A DNA stretch of 64,000 bases from Jeotgalicoccus marinus DSM 19772 (lineage in GTDB: Bacteria; Bacillota; Bacilli; Staphylococcales; Salinicoccaceae): contig NZ_AUEE01000003.1 of the NCBI RefSeq assembly GCF_000425825.1, positions 124,001 through 188,000 on the forward strand. Reading direction: 5' to 3'. Every line of letters begins with the position of its first letter. The first letter of the stretch is position 1. Shown piece by piece: positions 51,878 to 61,989 of this stretch. The notes under the pieces are model-generated. The model was not told the DNA's origin. It searched no databases and worked only from the letters and a program-made list of their open reading frames with translations. The translations under genes were made by a program, and so were the position numbers.

Positions 51878-53149
51878 ATGCTAGATAGATTACTGAACGA
51901 CTATAATCAAGAACTAAATTATGACGGTATAGATGGCAAACGTTTAGCACATAGATTATACGAATTATCCCAAATCGGATCGTTATCGTCTGGCGGTGTG
52001 AATCGACGTGGTTTTTCTAAAGAAGAAAAAGAAGCAAAAGCGCTTGTTACATCTTGGATGACAAAGGCTGGCCTTAAAGTTGAAACTGATGGTGCGGGTA
52101 ATATCTTTGGTCGGTTAGTAGGTAAAGACAACAGTCAATCTGTTGCATCTGGCTCGCATTTAGATACTGTCCCAGCAGGCGGAAATTTTGACGGTGTACT
52201 CGGTGTCTTAGCTGCCCTAGAACTTGTAGAAGCTTGGCGAACACAGGATTTTACGCCTGAGAAATCTTTTGAAGTCGTCATTTTTAGTGATGAAGAAGGT
52301 GCCAGATTCTCCAGTGGAGTCTTTGGTAGTCGCGCATATACGGGGTTATTAACTGAAGAAATTATGGCAAATGTTAGAGATAGTGACGGTTTAAATCTGG
52401 AAGAAGTTTTAGAGCAATATGGTTCAAATTTAAACGACTTTAAAAATATAAAACAAAGAGATTGGACATTTTTTGCTGAGACACATATCGAACAGGGTAA
52501 GCTTCTAGAAAAACATAATCTACCTGTAGGAATTGTCAGTGGTATCGCTGGACAATCATGGTTAGAAATCGAGTTTAAAGGCCTAGCTGGGCATGCTGGT
52601 AATACACCGATGAACGACCGTCAGGACGCACTCGTCGCTGCAGGGCGTTTCGTTTCTGAAATTGAAACACTCCCATCTACAGTTAGTGATACTGCTGTTG
52701 CTACAGTGGGTAAACTGTCAGTATCTCCAAACGGCGCCAACGTTATTCCGGAATCAGTGAAACTCATCGTTGATATTAGAGATATTCATGAAGATACCAG
52801 GGAATTACTCATCGATAAAATCCGCAAACAAGCGAAGCAAATTTCTGATGAGCGGGGAATTGAAGTCTTTATTGAACGTACTTCCAGTGTTAAACCTATC
52901 CCAATCGATACGGTCTATAAAGAAGAATTGAAGTCAATTTTAAAAGCAATGAACATAGAACCACTTGAACTGCCTAGTGGCGCAGGTCATGATTCTATGA
53001 ATATCGGCTTAGAGATACCTGTAGCAATGATCTTCGCACGAAGTGTAGATGGTATTAGTCATAATCCTAAAGAATGGACATCTTTAAATGACTGTGTGAC
53101 CACTATACATGTCTTGAAGCAATTTATGGAAAAACAAATGAGAAAATAA
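51878..53149 (+). CDS. M20-family amidase (carbamoylase/N-succinyl-L-amino acid desuccinylase type)
   Basis: A 423-residue dinuclear zinc hydrolase of the hydantoinase/carbamoylase branch of M20. Metal and catalytic residues appear in 'VASGSHLDTVPAGGNFDG', 'VVIFSDEEGARFSSGVFGSR' and 'AETHIEQGKLLE'; the dimerisation domain begins near 'GLAGHAGNTPMNDRQDAL'. In the D-to-L pathway such an enzyme removes succinate from N-succinyl-L-amino acids. It is the last gene of the operon, with GGAGG before the ATG. N-carbamoyl amino acid hydrolysis is the main alternative. Confidence 0.87.
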   Translation: MLDRLLNDYNQELNYDGIDGKRLAHRLYELSQIGSLSSGGVNRRGFSKEEKEAKALVTSWMTKAGLKVETDGAGNIFGRLVGKDNSQSVASGSHLDTVPAGGNFDGVLGVLAALELVEAWRTQDFTPEKSFEVVIFSDEEGARFSSGVFGSRAYTGLLTEEIMANVRDSDGLNLEEVLEQYGSNLNDFKNIKQRDWTFFAETHIEQGKLLEKHNLPVGIVSGIAGQSWLEIEFKGLAGHAGNTPMNDRQDALVAAGRFVSEIETLPSTVSDTAVATVGKLSVSPNGANVIPESVKLIVDIRDIHEDTRELLIDKIRKQAKQISDERGIEVFIERTSSVKPIPIDTVYKEELKSILKAMNIEPLELPSGAGHDSMNIGLEIPVAMIFARSVDGISHNPKEWTSLNDCVTTIHVLKQFMEKQMRK

Positions 53150-53161
53150 AATATTAGAATA

Positions 53162-53198
53162 ACAATGGCCGACTATCGTCAAAATAATCGGCCATTGT
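53162..53198. terminator. hairpin between D-amino acid operon and ars operon
   Basis: ACAATGGCCGA / TCGGCCATTGT stem, 15-base loop, between convergent operons. T-tract is modest. Confidence 0.7.
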
Positions 53199-53201
53199 CT
53201 A

Positions 53202-53597
53202 TTACATCCTAGAATTAAATGATTCTATTTTTAATTTAATTTCATCTCTAACACGCCGAAATTCTGAAAGTGGTAAACCTGCTGGATCATCAAGACCCCA
53301 GTGAGCTTTCTTAGTATTCTTAGGTAGGACTGGACAGTTATTATCAGCATCACTACACAAAGTAACGACTAAATCAGCTGTTCCTAAAATTTGCTTATCA
53401 ATGATGTTGGATGTTTGTTGTGAAATATCTATTCCCACTTCATCCATAACAGTAACTGCATTTTCGTTAATGCCATGTGCCTCAATACCCGCTGAATATA
53501 CCTTCCATTCAGCCCCCATGATTTCCTTCGCCCATGCCTCAGCCATCTGACTTCTACATGAGTTTCCTGTACATATAAAATAAATTGTTTTAGCCAT
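53202..53597 (-). CDS. arsC: arsenate reductase, thioredoxin-coupled
   Basis: A 131-residue reductase of the low-molecular-weight phosphatase fold. The P-loop is '[20 protein letters not shown]' (nucleophile Cys in CTGNSCR), with the redox pair in '[18 protein letters not shown]' and Asp in 'WGLDDPAG'. It matches staphylococcal pI258 ArsC and reduces arsenate to arsenite for ArsB to export. The last gene of arsRBC, 10 bases after arsB. Confidence 0.94.
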   Translation of the reverse strand: MAKTIYFICTGNSCRSQMAEAWAKEIMGAEWKVYSAGIEAHGINENAVTVMDEVGIDISQQTSNIIDKQILGTADLVVTLCSDADNNCPVLPKNTKKAHWGLDDPAGLPLSEFRRVRDEIKLKIESFNSRM

Positions 53598-53607
53598 CTT
53601 CTTCCTC

Positions 53608-54897
53608 CTAAAGGAATAGTAAAGTAAAGTATAACCCCAACAGAGTCAGTATAAGGACTGGTGGGGTAATCATGATGCCTATCTTAAAATATGTACCCCA
53701 TGAAATTTTCATATTTTTTGAAGCTAAAACATGAAGCCATAACAAGGTTGCTAATGAACCAATTGGTGTAATCTTTGGACCTAGGTCTGAACCTATAATA
53801 TTCGCATAGATCATTGCCTCTTGTATGACACCTTGCACACCAGATTCTTTGATAGCAATTGCATTAATCATCACTGTAGGCATGTTGTTCATCATCGAAG
53901 ATAGAACGGCTGCAATGCTTCCCATGCCCATTACTGTAGCCAGTAATCCATATTCTGTTATCTGTAAAAGTAAGTCTGATAAAACATCAGTCAATCCAAC
54001 ATTTCTTAAACCAAATACGACAACATACATCCCTATAGAAAATACGACGATATTCCATGGTGCTCCTTTAACTACTTGACCAACATTGACCACAGGTGAT
54101 TTTATCGCTAATAGAATAAATACAATAGCTGTTAAACCGGCAATCAGTGAGACTGGAATCTGTAGAAACTCACTTGCAATATATCCTACTAAGAGGACAG
54201 ACAAGACCAACCAAGAAACCTTAAACATAAAGCGATCTTTGATTAGACTATTCGGTTTAATAATAGCTTCTGAACTAAAGTGTTTCGGAATTGCTTTTCT
54301 GAAAAATAACCACAGTACAATAATACTTGCAATCAACGAGAATATATTCGGAATAATCATATGTAAGAAATACTCTAAGAATCCGATATTAAAATAGTCT
54401 GCTGACACAATATTAACCAGGTTACTCACCACAAGTGGTAAGGAAGTCGTATCTGCAATAAATCCAGAAGCAATTACAAATGGGAATATCGCTTGTTCCT
54501 TAAAGCTCAGCTGTCTGACCATCGCAAGTACAATTGGGGTTAAAATTAGTGCAGCACCATCATTCGCAAAGAATGCTGCTACAACTGCACCTAAAAGCAT
54601 CATATTAACAAACATTTTTTTACTGCTACCATTTGAGGCTTTCACCATCAAACTTGCCGCCCATTCAAAGAATCCTATTTCATCTAGTATCAAAGAAATT
54701 ATGATGACAGCAACAAAGGTCAGGGTGGCATTCCAAACAATACCCGTTACTTCAACGATATCTGAAAAGGAAACCACGCCAAAAATGATCGCAACAATCG
54801 CTCCAACGGCTGCCGAAATACCAATATCCAAGCCGCGTGGTTGTGTAATAACAAAAAATAAAGTAATTAAAAATATGAGTATTGCTAGTATCGTCAT
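53608..54897 (-). CDS. arsB: arsenite efflux pump ArsB
   Basis: A 429-residue 12-helix carrier of the ArsB family. Landmarks are '[20 protein letters not shown]', '[20 protein letters not shown]' and '[20 protein letters not shown]', all close to staphylococcal ArsB. It expels arsenite and antimonite using the proton gradient. Its ATG overlaps the arsR stop as ATGA. Confidence 0.94.
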   Translation of the reverse strand: MTILAILIFLITLFFVITQPRGLDIGISAAVGAIVAIIFGVVSFSDIVEVTGIVWNATLTFVAVIIISLILDEIGFFEWAASLMVKASNGSSKKMFVNMMLLGAVVAAFFANDGAALILTPIVLAMVRQLSFKEQAIFPFVIASGFIADTTSLPLVVSNLVNIVSADYFNIGFLEYFLHMIIPNIFSLIASIIVLWLFFRKAIPKHFSSEAIIKPNSLIKDRFMFKVSWLVLSVLLVGYIASEFLQIPVSLIAGLTAIVFILLAIKSPVVNVGQVVKGAPWNIVVFSIGMYVVVFGLRNVGLTDVLSDLLLQITEYGLLATVMGMGSIAAVLSSMMNNMPTVMINAIAIKESGVQGVIQEAMIYANIIGSDLGPKITPIGSLATLLWLHVLASKNMKISWGTYFKIGIMITPPVLILTLLGLYFTLLFL

Positions 54898-55211
54898 GCG
54901 TTACAATCCTCCGTTATGGAATGACAAATACACTCACTAGAAGGTCGACTAATCATATCTAGAGATTGTTTAAGATTATTTAAAATATCGTTATTTAATC
55001 GATACATAAATTTATTACCCTCTCTCCTTTTAGTGACCACTCTATTTTCGACCAGAACTTTCATATGATGACTTAAAGTGGGTTGACTAAAATTAAAATA
55101 AGATAAGATATCGTGTCCACACAATTCATTACAAGAAAGTAAATCTATAATCTCTAAACGACTTTCATCTGCCAATATCCTTAATTGTGTTGCTAGGTTG
55201 CTATAGTTCAT
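54894..55211 (-). CDS. arsR: ArsR-family repressor with altered metal site
   Basis: A 105-residue winged-helix repressor very like staphylococcal pI258 ArsR: '[20 protein letters not shown]' and the Cys-rich tail '[12 protein letters not shown]'. The canonical ELCxC sensor site reads Cys31-Gly-His33 here, so the second of the two cysteines needed for As(III) sensing in classical ArsR is His. Cys27, Cys94, Cys96 and Cys103 remain and might take part. GAGG precedes the ATG. Confidence 0.93.
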   Translation of the reverse strand: MNYSNLATQLRILADESRLEIIDLLSCNELCGHDILSYFNFSQPTLSHHMKVLVENRVVTKRREGNKFMYRLNNDILNNLKQSLDMISRPSSECICHSITEDCNA

Positions 55212-55235
55212 ATACTCACCTCGAATATAGATTAC

Positions 55236-55249
55236 TATCTATATAGATA
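55236..55249. promoter_or_regulatory. ArsR operator palindrome between divergent promoters
   Basis: TATCTATATAGATA is a perfect 14-base palindrome. On the minus strand it lies within the spacer of TAGACA-N17-TAATCT, a plausible arsR promoter. On the plus strand it sits just upstream of TTGTCT-N17-TTTATA, a plausible promoter for the surface protein gene. Confidence 0.65.
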
Positions 55250-55352
55250 TTTGTCTATATTATTTTTACATATTTTATACAAAAGAAAACATTCCCTTAA
55301 CAGTACTGTGCTAATTTTATTAGTGAAACTTATAACATACTTGGAGGGCTTT

Positions 55353-57917
55353 ATGAAACATTCAGATTTCACAAATCAGAAACATACATATGGTATTAGA
55401 AAATTCACTACAGGTGTAGGTGTTGCAGTTTTAGGCACATTCCTTTTCACCGGACTCGGTCAAACCGCTTCAGCAGATGAAGTGGAAACAGCTGAGGAAA
55501 CAGCAACGATCGAGGAAGAAATCAATTCTGAAAATCCAGCTGAAGTAGTTGCAGAAACGAGTGAAGGAGTAGAAGGCGAAAAAATAACTAATGAGCTGCC
55601 TGTTGTTGAAGAGGAAGTAACGCCTACAGAACCTGTTGAACAAGCTACTGAAGCGCCTATGCCCATTGAAGAAGAAATCAATGATCCAACGCCAGCAGAT
55701 GAAGTGAATGAAGCAGCTGTTGAAGAACAAGCGGAAGAAGTGCCTTCTGAGGATTTTTTAGAAGAGACCCCAGTTGAAGAAAGCATTGAAGAAGCGCCTG
55801 TTGAAGACGATGCTACAGAAGATGTCTTAGAAGAGGAAACACAAACTGAAGTCACACCTGTAGTGGAAGACACTAACGTTATTGAGGAAGAGACCGAAAA
55901 AACACTTGTCGAAGAGGAGGTAGTTGAGGAAGAAACACCTGTTGAAGAAGATACAGCTGAAGAGGTAGAGGAATACCCTGAAACAGCAAATGAAGAACTT
56001 GAAGTTACACATAAGAGCCGATACGAAACTGGGGCACCTTTTGATGGAGCGGGAACGGAAATTGTACAGCATAATCCTAAAAATAACTATATCTACTCTG
56101 TAAACGGTTATGAGACGTCATTAGATATCATTGATGGCTCTACCGAAGAATTAAAGCTTATAAATCAAATATTCTTAGAAGACTATGGAGTTGAAGCGGG
56201 CGACCTAACAAGTGTTGCCGTTAACCCTAGCGGTGAATATATTGCTGTCGCTGCCCCGGCTGAAGTAAAAACAGATAATGGACAAGTTGTGTTCTTTGAT
56301 TATCTAGGAAAATATTTAAATCGTTTAACTGTTGGCGCACTTCCAGATATGCTGACATATACTCCGGATGGTGACTCATTATTAGTTGCGAATGAAGGTG
56401 AATTAAATGATGAGTATACAATCAATCCACCAGGTGGTATCTCAGTCATTGATACAAGAAAATCACCACAACACTTAACACAAGATGATGTAACGACTGT
56501 AAATGTAACAAAAGAAGATATTCCAGAAGATTTCCGTCCACTAGGTCCAAACCCTGATGAATATCATTTAAATGCCGAACCTGAATATATCGTTGTTGAT
56601 AATAACAGTGAATATGCTTATGTCGCTTTCCAAGAAGTAAGTGCCATTGGTAAGTTCAATATCGCAAATAAATCTTTTGAAAGAATCCAATCTATGGGCT
56701 ATAAAGATCACTCTATGCCTGGCATGGGTATGGATGTTTCAGATGAGGACGGCGGAGCTGACATTACACCTGTACCAGTTTTAGGTATGTATCAACCTGA
56801 TGGTATTGCTTTATATGAGGTTAACGGTGAAACGTATATAGTTACAGCTAACGAAGGTGACTCTCAAGACTATGATGGTTATAGTGAAGAAGTTAGAGTC
56901 TCTGATATTAAAGACTTGATTCAATTGGATGCACAGTATTATAACGGCTTTACACAAGAAGAACTAGATGACATGGTAGCAAATGGTCTCTTTGATGACG
57001 ATCAGCTCGGTCGTTTAACAGTAACGTTAGATCATCCATTCAAAACAGGGGATATCCATAATGCAATTGTCTCATTTGGTGCACGTTCATTCTCTATTAT
57101 GAGAGCTTCAGATATGGCGATGATCTATGACAGCGGTGATGAATTTGAGAAAACAACTCTTAACTACATTCCCGACTGGTTCAATGTTGATATTGAAGCA
57201 CCAGATGAACTAGCGATGGATGGCCGTAGTGATAACAAGGGCCCTGAAACAGAGTCTGTAGTAGTGGGTACAGTCGGCGAAGAGCAATATGCCTTTATTG
57301 GATCGGAGCGTACTGGTGGATTCTTCATATATAACGTGAGCAATCCGGATGCAACCTATTTCGTCGACTACGTATATGATGCATCACTTACAGACATCTC
57401 TCCTGAAGGAATGGACTTTATAGCCGCAGAAGATAGCCCTGAAGGTGTACCAATGCTAGCTGTAGGTCATGAATTATCAGGTACCATTTCACTCTTTGAA
57501 CTCACGTCATTATTAAATAACGACGTAGAAAATGGTTCTACAGATGTAGAAGATAACGGTACAGAAGATGTCATGGTTGATGGAGAAGATTCAAATGATA
57601 AAAAACCAGATTTAGACAAGGAAGATATTATAAAGGATGTTAGTGCATCAGATTCAGATGAAGTGACAGCTAGCAATGATGTTTCACGTGAAAATACGGC
57701 TGTTACAAAAACATCAACGAATGCTAGAATGACTGCAGATCCAAACCTTACTACTGCGGCAGTTAGCCAAGGCACAGAACAAAGCAGTAAGAAAGACAGC
57801 CAAGAAACCCTACCAAACACTGGAATCACTGCACCAGAAACAGGTGTACTTGCTGCAATTCTATTAGGCTTAGGTGGTTTCTTTACCTTCTTTAGAAGAA
57901 ATAGAAAAGAACAGTAA
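55353..57917 (+). CDS. LPXTG-anchored surface protein with choice-of-anchor-I (beta-propeller-like) domain
   Basis: An 854-residue cell-wall protein. The signal peptide carries a YSIRK-like motif (Tyr-Gly-Ile-Arg-Lys near residues 13-17) and ends near residue 41 after TASA. Residues about 42-217 are a low-complexity Glu/Val/Thr/Pro stalk. The folded region starts near 218 ('VTHKSRYETGAPFDGAGTEI') and runs to about 700 with propeller-like repeats ('LTYTPDGDSLLVANEGELND', 'IVTANEGDSQDYDGYSEE'). LPNTG lies at 820-824 before a helix and basic tail, the sortase A signal. The true start is the ATG at 55353 with GGAGGG upstream. Confidence 0.9.
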   Translation: MKHSDFTNQKHTYGIRKFTTGVGVAVLGTFLFTGLGQTASADEVETAEETATIEEEINSENPAEVVAETSEGVEGEKITNELPVVEEEVTPTEPVEQATEAPMPIEEEINDPTPADEVNEAAVEEQAEEVPSEDFLEETPVEESIEEAPVEDDATEDVLEEETQTEVTPVVEDTNVIEEETEKTLVEEEVVEEETPVEEDTAEEVEEYPETANEELEVTHKSRYETGAPFDGAGTEIVQHNPKNNYIYSVNGYETSLDIIDGSTEELKLINQIFLEDYGVEAGDLTSVAVNPSGEYIAVAAPAEVKTDNGQVVFFDYLGKYLNRLTVGALPDMLTYTPDGDSLLVANEGELNDEYTINPPGGISVIDTRKSPQHLTQDDVTTVNVTKEDIPEDFRPLGPNPDEYHLNAEPEYIVVDNNSEYAYVAFQEVSAIGKFNIANKSFERIQSMGYKDHSMPGMGMDVSDEDGGADITPVPVLGMYQPDGIALYEVNGETYIVTANEGDSQDYDGYSEEVRVSDIKDLIQLDAQYYNGFTQEELDDMVANGLFDDDQLGRLTVTLDHPFKTGDIHNAIVSFGARSFSIMRASDMAMIYDSGDEFEKTTLNYIPDWFNVDIEAPDELAMDGRSDNKGPETESVVVGTVGEEQYAFIGSERTGGFFIYNVSNPDATYFVDYVYDASLTDISPEGMDFIAAEDSPEGVPMLAVGHELSGTISLFELTSLLNNDVENGSTDVEDNGTEDVMVDGEDSNDKKPDLDKEDIIKDVSASDSDEVTASNDVSRENTAVTKTSTNARMTADPNLTTAAVSQGTEQSSKKDSQETLPNTGITAPETGVLAAILLGLGGFFTFFRRNRKEQ

Positions 57918-57931
57918 GACATGATTACAAT

Positions 57932-57967
57932 AATAAAGGCATGCTCTCTAGAGAGCATGCCTTTATT
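57932..57967. terminator. 36-base palindromic terminator
   Basis: AATAAAGGCATGCTCTCTAG and its complement form a perfect stem over 57932-57967, with A/T runs at both ends, between convergent genes. Confidence 0.88.
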
Positions 57968-57996
57968 GTGTTTCTTTGTATAAGAATGCTACGCTA

Positions 57997-58329
57997 CTAT
58001 AATGGTTCACTTCTAATGTGAAATCTGACGCCTCTTGGCCCTTCGACACTAAACATACCACCTATACCTTTTACAACATCTACTGTAATCTGAGTATGTT
58101 TCCAATATTCATATTGTTTCTCGTTCATATAGAACGGCACACCTTCAATATCTCCTAGGTGTACGTCTACATCACCAATAATCATCATCCCTTTTTTTAA
58201 ACACATTGGACTAGAGCCATCACAGCAACCACCAGATTGGTGGAAGATTAACTCGCCGTGTTCTTCTTTCAACTCATTGATGAGTGTTTTGGCTTCATCT
58301 GTCGCCAGTACTTGTTCTAATACTGCCAC
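57997..58329 (-). CDS. DUF779 protein
   Basis: A 110-residue protein with the DUF779 signature 'LIFHQSGGCCDGSSPMCLKK' (three conserved Cys) and 'VPFYMNEKQYEYWKHTQITV'. It starts at a GTG directly after the aldehyde dehydrogenase stop, with no gap, using an AAAGGA site inside that gene. DUF779 genes usually lie beside aldehyde dehydrogenases of this type; the protein may assist the dehydrogenase, but this is unproven. Confidence 0.9.
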   Translation of the reverse strand: MAVLEQVLATDEAKTLINELKEEHGELIFHQSGGCCDGSSPMCLKKGMMIIGDVDVHLGDIEGVPFYMNEKQYEYWKHTQITVDVVKGIGGMFSVEGPRGVRFHIRSEPL

Positions 58330-59850
58330 TTAGAAGAATCCTTTCGGAGACTCACTATAACTCACTAGCAAGTTCTTAGTTTGTTGATAATGTTCTAGCA
58401 TCATCTTATGGTTTTCTCGGCCAATACCACTCATCTTATATCCACCGAAGGCTGCATGGGCTGGATAGTCATGATACGTATTTACCCATACTCGACCAGC
58501 TTGTATCGCTCTTCCAAGTCTATACGCTCTATTTTGACTACGTGTCCAGACACCTGCACCTAGGCCGTACAGTGTATCATTGGCAATTTCAATTGCTTCA
58601 TCGTCATCTTTATAAGTTGCTACTGCTAATACCGGTCCAAAAATTTCTTCTTGGAAGATTCTCATCTTATTGTTGCCTTTAAAGATTGTCGGTTCAAAGT
58701 AATAACCATTTGCAATATCTCCATCAAATTCTTGAAGATTACCACCTGTTAATATCTCTGCACCTTCTTTACGGCCGATATCCAGATATGAAGCAATTTT
58801 TTCTTTTTGTTCATTAGAAGTTTGAGCACCCATCATTGTATTTGGATCTAAGGGATTACCAACTTTAATCTCTTCTACTCTTTTAACGACACGTTCCATA
58901 AACGCATCAAAGATATCTTCATGCACGAGTGCTCTTGATGGACACGTACAAACTTCACCTTGGTTTAAGGCGAACATCACTAAACCTTCAATAGCTTTAT
59001 CAAGATATTCATCATCTGCATCCATCACATCTTTTGCGAAGATATTCGGTGACTTACCACCAAGCTCTAAAGTAACCGGAATTAAGTTCTGACTGGCATT
59101 TTGCATGATGATACGACCCGTTGTCGTTTCACCAGTGAAAGCAATCTTATTAATACCATTATGTGTTGCTAGCGCTTGACCTGCTTCAGAACCAAAGCCG
59201 TTCACAATGTTTAAGACACCTTTTGGTAGAATGTCTTGGACTAATTCAACAAAATGTAGAATTGTCGTTGGTGTTTGTTCAGCTGGTTTTAGAACAATTG
59301 AGTTCCCTGCAGCTAAGGCTGGAGCAATTTTCCACGTTGCCATCAACAGTGGGAAGTTCCAAGGAATAATCTGTCCAACAACACCTAAAGGCTCGTGGTA
59401 GTGGTAAGCAACAGTATCATTATCTATTTGTGAAATACCACCTTCCTGCGCACGAATTACACCTGCAAAATATCTAAAGTGATCTACGACTAAAGGTAAG
59501 TCTGCATTTAAAGTTTCACGTACTGCCTTACCATTTTCAAAAGTCTCTAAAACAGCAAGTTCTTCTAAGTTTTCTTCAACACGATCTGCAATCTTCAAGA
59601 GTATATTACTACGTTCAGTTGGTGATGTTAATGCCCATGATTTTTGAGCTTCTGTTGCTGCTGCAACAGCCTTATCAACATCTTCCTGCTTAGACCGAGG
59701 TACTTTAGATACGACCTCACCTAAAACAGGTGATTCATTATCAAAGTACTCATTGTCTGATGGTGGCGTCCATTCTCCACCGATAAAGTTTTCGTATTGG
59801 CTTTTGATTTTGTACTTAGCGTCCGCTTTGTTTGGAAATTCAAATACCAC
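58330..59850 (-). CDS. NAD-dependent aldehyde dehydrogenase (acetaldehyde type)
   Basis: A 506-residue tetrameric-type aldehyde dehydrogenase. The catalytic Glu is in '[12 protein letters not shown]' and the nucleophile Cys in '[15 protein letters not shown]'; NAD site residues are in '[20 protein letters not shown]' and FTGETTTG. The EVCTCPSR form is typical of the group paired with DUF779 that oxidises acetaldehyde or propionaldehyde. The GTG start has AGGGGG 7 bases upstream. Confidence 0.92.
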   Translation of the reverse strand: MVFEFPNKADAKYKIKSQYENFIGGEWTPPSDNEYFDNESPVLGEVVSKVPRSKQEDVDKAVAAATEAQKSWALTSPTERSNILLKIADRVEENLEELAVLETFENGKAVRETLNADLPLVVDHFRYFAGVIRAQEGGISQIDNDTVAYHYHEPLGVVGQIIPWNFPLLMATWKIAPALAAGNSIVLKPAEQTPTTILHFVELVQDILPKGVLNIVNGFGSEAGQALATHNGINKIAFTGETTTGRIIMQNASQNLIPVTLELGGKSPNIFAKDVMDADDEYLDKAIEGLVMFALNQGEVCTCPSRALVHEDIFDAFMERVVKRVEEIKVGNPLDPNTMMGAQTSNEQKEKIASYLDIGRKEGAEILTGGNLQEFDGDIANGYYFEPTIFKGNNKMRIFQEEIFGPVLAVATYKDDDEAIEIANDTLYGLGAGVWTRSQNRAYRLGRAIQAGRVWVNTYHDYPAHAAFGGYKMSGIGRENHKMMLEHYQQTKNLLVSYSESPKGFF

Positions 59851-59988
59851 TTTATTACCCCCTTCATTTATACTTTCTATCTGTATTCTAACTAATCAGA
59901 CAATTGAATGTAAAGGCTTTCACCTCGTCAAATTTAAAATGGGTGAGCTTAACTTATATTCTTTCTCATAAGTCTCGCTCACCCATCC

Positions 59989-60378
59989 TCATTTAACAAT
60001 TAAAACTGGAATTTCTGATTTTTTAACGACTTTTCGACTCAAGCTTCCCATCATTATCTCTTGTAGACTATTTAATCCTCTACTGCCTAGCGTTATAATA
60101 TCGTAATCTCTGCTATTAGCGTATTTAATGACAGTTTCTTCAGGTATACCACGTTCTATAACAACGTTATAATCAACGTTACTTTCGTCGAATAGCGTTG
60201 TGATGGAATCCAGATTCGCTGGCTTCAGCCCATGTAATACTTCATCCTTCGAATGTTCAATTTCGGTAACATTCAGCACTGTTACCTTTGTTTTTTCACC
60301 GATAAAATGCATCAACTCTACTGCTGCACGAAAACTATTTTCTGAACCATCCGCTGCCAATAAAACTGATTGATACAC
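59989..60378 (-). CDS. universal stress protein (UspA family)
   Basis: A 129-residue UspA protein with 'SVLLAADGSENSFRAAVELM' at the start and the ATP-binding loop 'ITLGSRGLNSLQEIMMGSLS', so it probably binds ATP. It follows the SulP anion transporter by 15 bases. In many bacteria the pair is co-transcribed. It starts at a GTG with AGGAGGGG upstream. Confidence 0.92.
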   Translation of the reverse strand: MYQSVLLAADGSENSFRAAVELMHFIGEKTKVTVLNVTEIEHSKDEVLHGLKPANLDSITTLFDESNVDYNVVIERGIPEETVIKYANSRDYDIITLGSRGLNSLQEIMMGSLSRKVVKKSEIPVLIVK

Positions 60379-60393
60379 CGTACCCCTCCTAGT

Positions 60394-61845
60394 TTAAGTA
60401 AGATGTTGTTCGTTTAATTCGCTTAATTCCTTCATAATTTTTCTACTATCAGCGTTAAGTTTTGAGACAAATACCATGTTCCCTTTATCTTCAAACTTTC
60501 TAACTATAGTATCAATGGCATCCACCGCAGAATCATCCCACAAATGTGCCTGTGAAAAATCTAAGTAGATATGCTTATCATAGGGTCTAAATTCTATCTG
60601 TTCAATCATTGTGTCAATTGAAGCAAAGAATACTTGCCCCACAACACGAAATGTAAAATGATGCTCTGATTCATCCATTTCGACTGATACTTTAGAAATC
60701 TTAGTCGCAAAGAATATGGCACTAAAGAATACGCCTGCCACAACACCAATCGCCAGATTATCTGTTAACAAGATTATAGCAACAGATAATAACATTACAA
60801 AGACATCCGTCCTTGGTGCAGTTCTTATATACTTGAAGGTTTTCCATTCAAAGGTACTAATAGTAACAACGACCATAATCCCTGCCAGGATCGGCATAGG
60901 GATTCGGACAACCAAATCGCCCAGTACAATAATCATCAGCATGAGCACAAAACCAGCTGTAAAAGTAGAGAGTCTCGTCGTCGCTCCTGATCTCACATTA
61001 ATAACAGATTGTCCTATCATTGCACAGCCTCCCATTCCTCCAAAAAAACCTGTTACGAGGTTCGCTATACCCTGACCCCTAGACTCTCTATTTTTACTAG
61101 AGTAAGTATCAGTTGCATTATCAACGATACGTGCGGTTAATAAACTTTCCACCAAACCAACTATTGCCATAGATAGTGAATATGGGAAAATTATTTTTAA
61201 AGTTTCCAATGTAAATGGTACATCAGGAATTAAAAAGCTCGGCAATGACTTTTCAATTGCACCAAGGTCACCTACAGTTCTAACCTCAGCTCCAAATATC
61301 ATGTAGGCCGCTGTTAAGGTCACTATCGCAATCAATGGAGCGGGTATAGTCCTTAAGAATTTTGGTACAACATATAAAATAATTAAAGTAATAATGAAAT
61401 AAATATATGTATCAAGTGATATACCAAATATATGCTGTAGTTGTGCCATAAAAATCATGATCGCTAAGGCATTTACAAAACCAATCATAACCGAATTTGG
61501 TATGAACTTAAGTAGTTTTCCTACCTTAAATATACCTAGTAAGATTTGAATGATACCCATTAGAATCGTTGCTGCAAATAAATACTCTACACCATAATCC
61601 CGTACTAGCGGTACGACAATTAAGGCAACTGCACCAGTTGCAGCTGAAATCATTGCCGGGCGACCACCCACAAGGGATATAATGACGGCAATAAGAAATG
61701 ATGCATATAAACCAACCATTGGATCTACGCCTGCGATGATTGAGAATGCGATCGCTTCTGGTATTAATGCTAGGGCAACCACTATACCAGCTAGGATGTT
61801 TGTGCCTGGAGCAGTCAACCATTCTCTTTTAAATTTTTCCAACAT
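60394..61845 (-). CDS. SulP-family anion transporter
   Basis: A 483-residue transporter with about 11 helices and a C-terminal STAS domain (about residues 395-483, '[20 protein letters not shown]'). SulP marks include '[20 protein letters not shown]' followed by '[20 protein letters not shown]'. It may carry bicarbonate or sulfate with Na+ or H+. The gene is a short form without long extensions. GAGGAG precedes the ATG. Confidence 0.92.
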   Translation of the reverse strand: MLEKFKREWLTAPGTNILAGIVVALALIPEAIAFSIIAGVDPMVGLYASFLIAVIISLVGGRPAMISAATGAVALIVVPLVRDYGVEYLFAATILMGIIQILLGIFKVGKLLKFIPNSVMIGFVNALAIMIFMAQLQHIFGISLDTYIYFIITLIILYVVPKFLRTIPAPLIAIVTLTAAYMIFGAEVRTVGDLGAIEKSLPSFLIPDVPFTLETLKIIFPYSLSMAIVGLVESLLTARIVDNATDTYSSKNRESRGQGIANLVTGFFGGMGGCAMIGQSVINVRSGATTRLSTFTAGFVLMLMIIVLGDLVVRIPMPILAGIMVVVTISTFEWKTFKYIRTAPRTDVFVMLLSVAIILLTDNLAIGVVAGVFFSAIFFATKISKVSVEMDESEHHFTFRVVGQVFFASIDTMIEQIEFRPYDKHIYLDFSQAHLWDDSAVDAIDTIVRKFEDKGNMVFVSKLNADSRKIMKELSELNEQHLT

Positions 61846-61989
61846 TTTCTAACTCCTCAAAGATTAATGCATATTATTATAGCAGATGTTTGTTTATAAA
61901 ATGTTAAGATCACACTTATTTATTCGCAACATGATAAAATTTAATATAAAATAATTATATATAGTGTAAATATACGAGGAGGAGCTATC

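Noticed and set aside
55460-55873. Long Ser/Thr-rich reading frame on the minus strand inside the surface protein gene
   Set aside because: It is the mirror of the Glu/Val/Thr-rich stalk codons, has no ribosome binding site and lies wholly within a gene with a clear start, signal and anchor.
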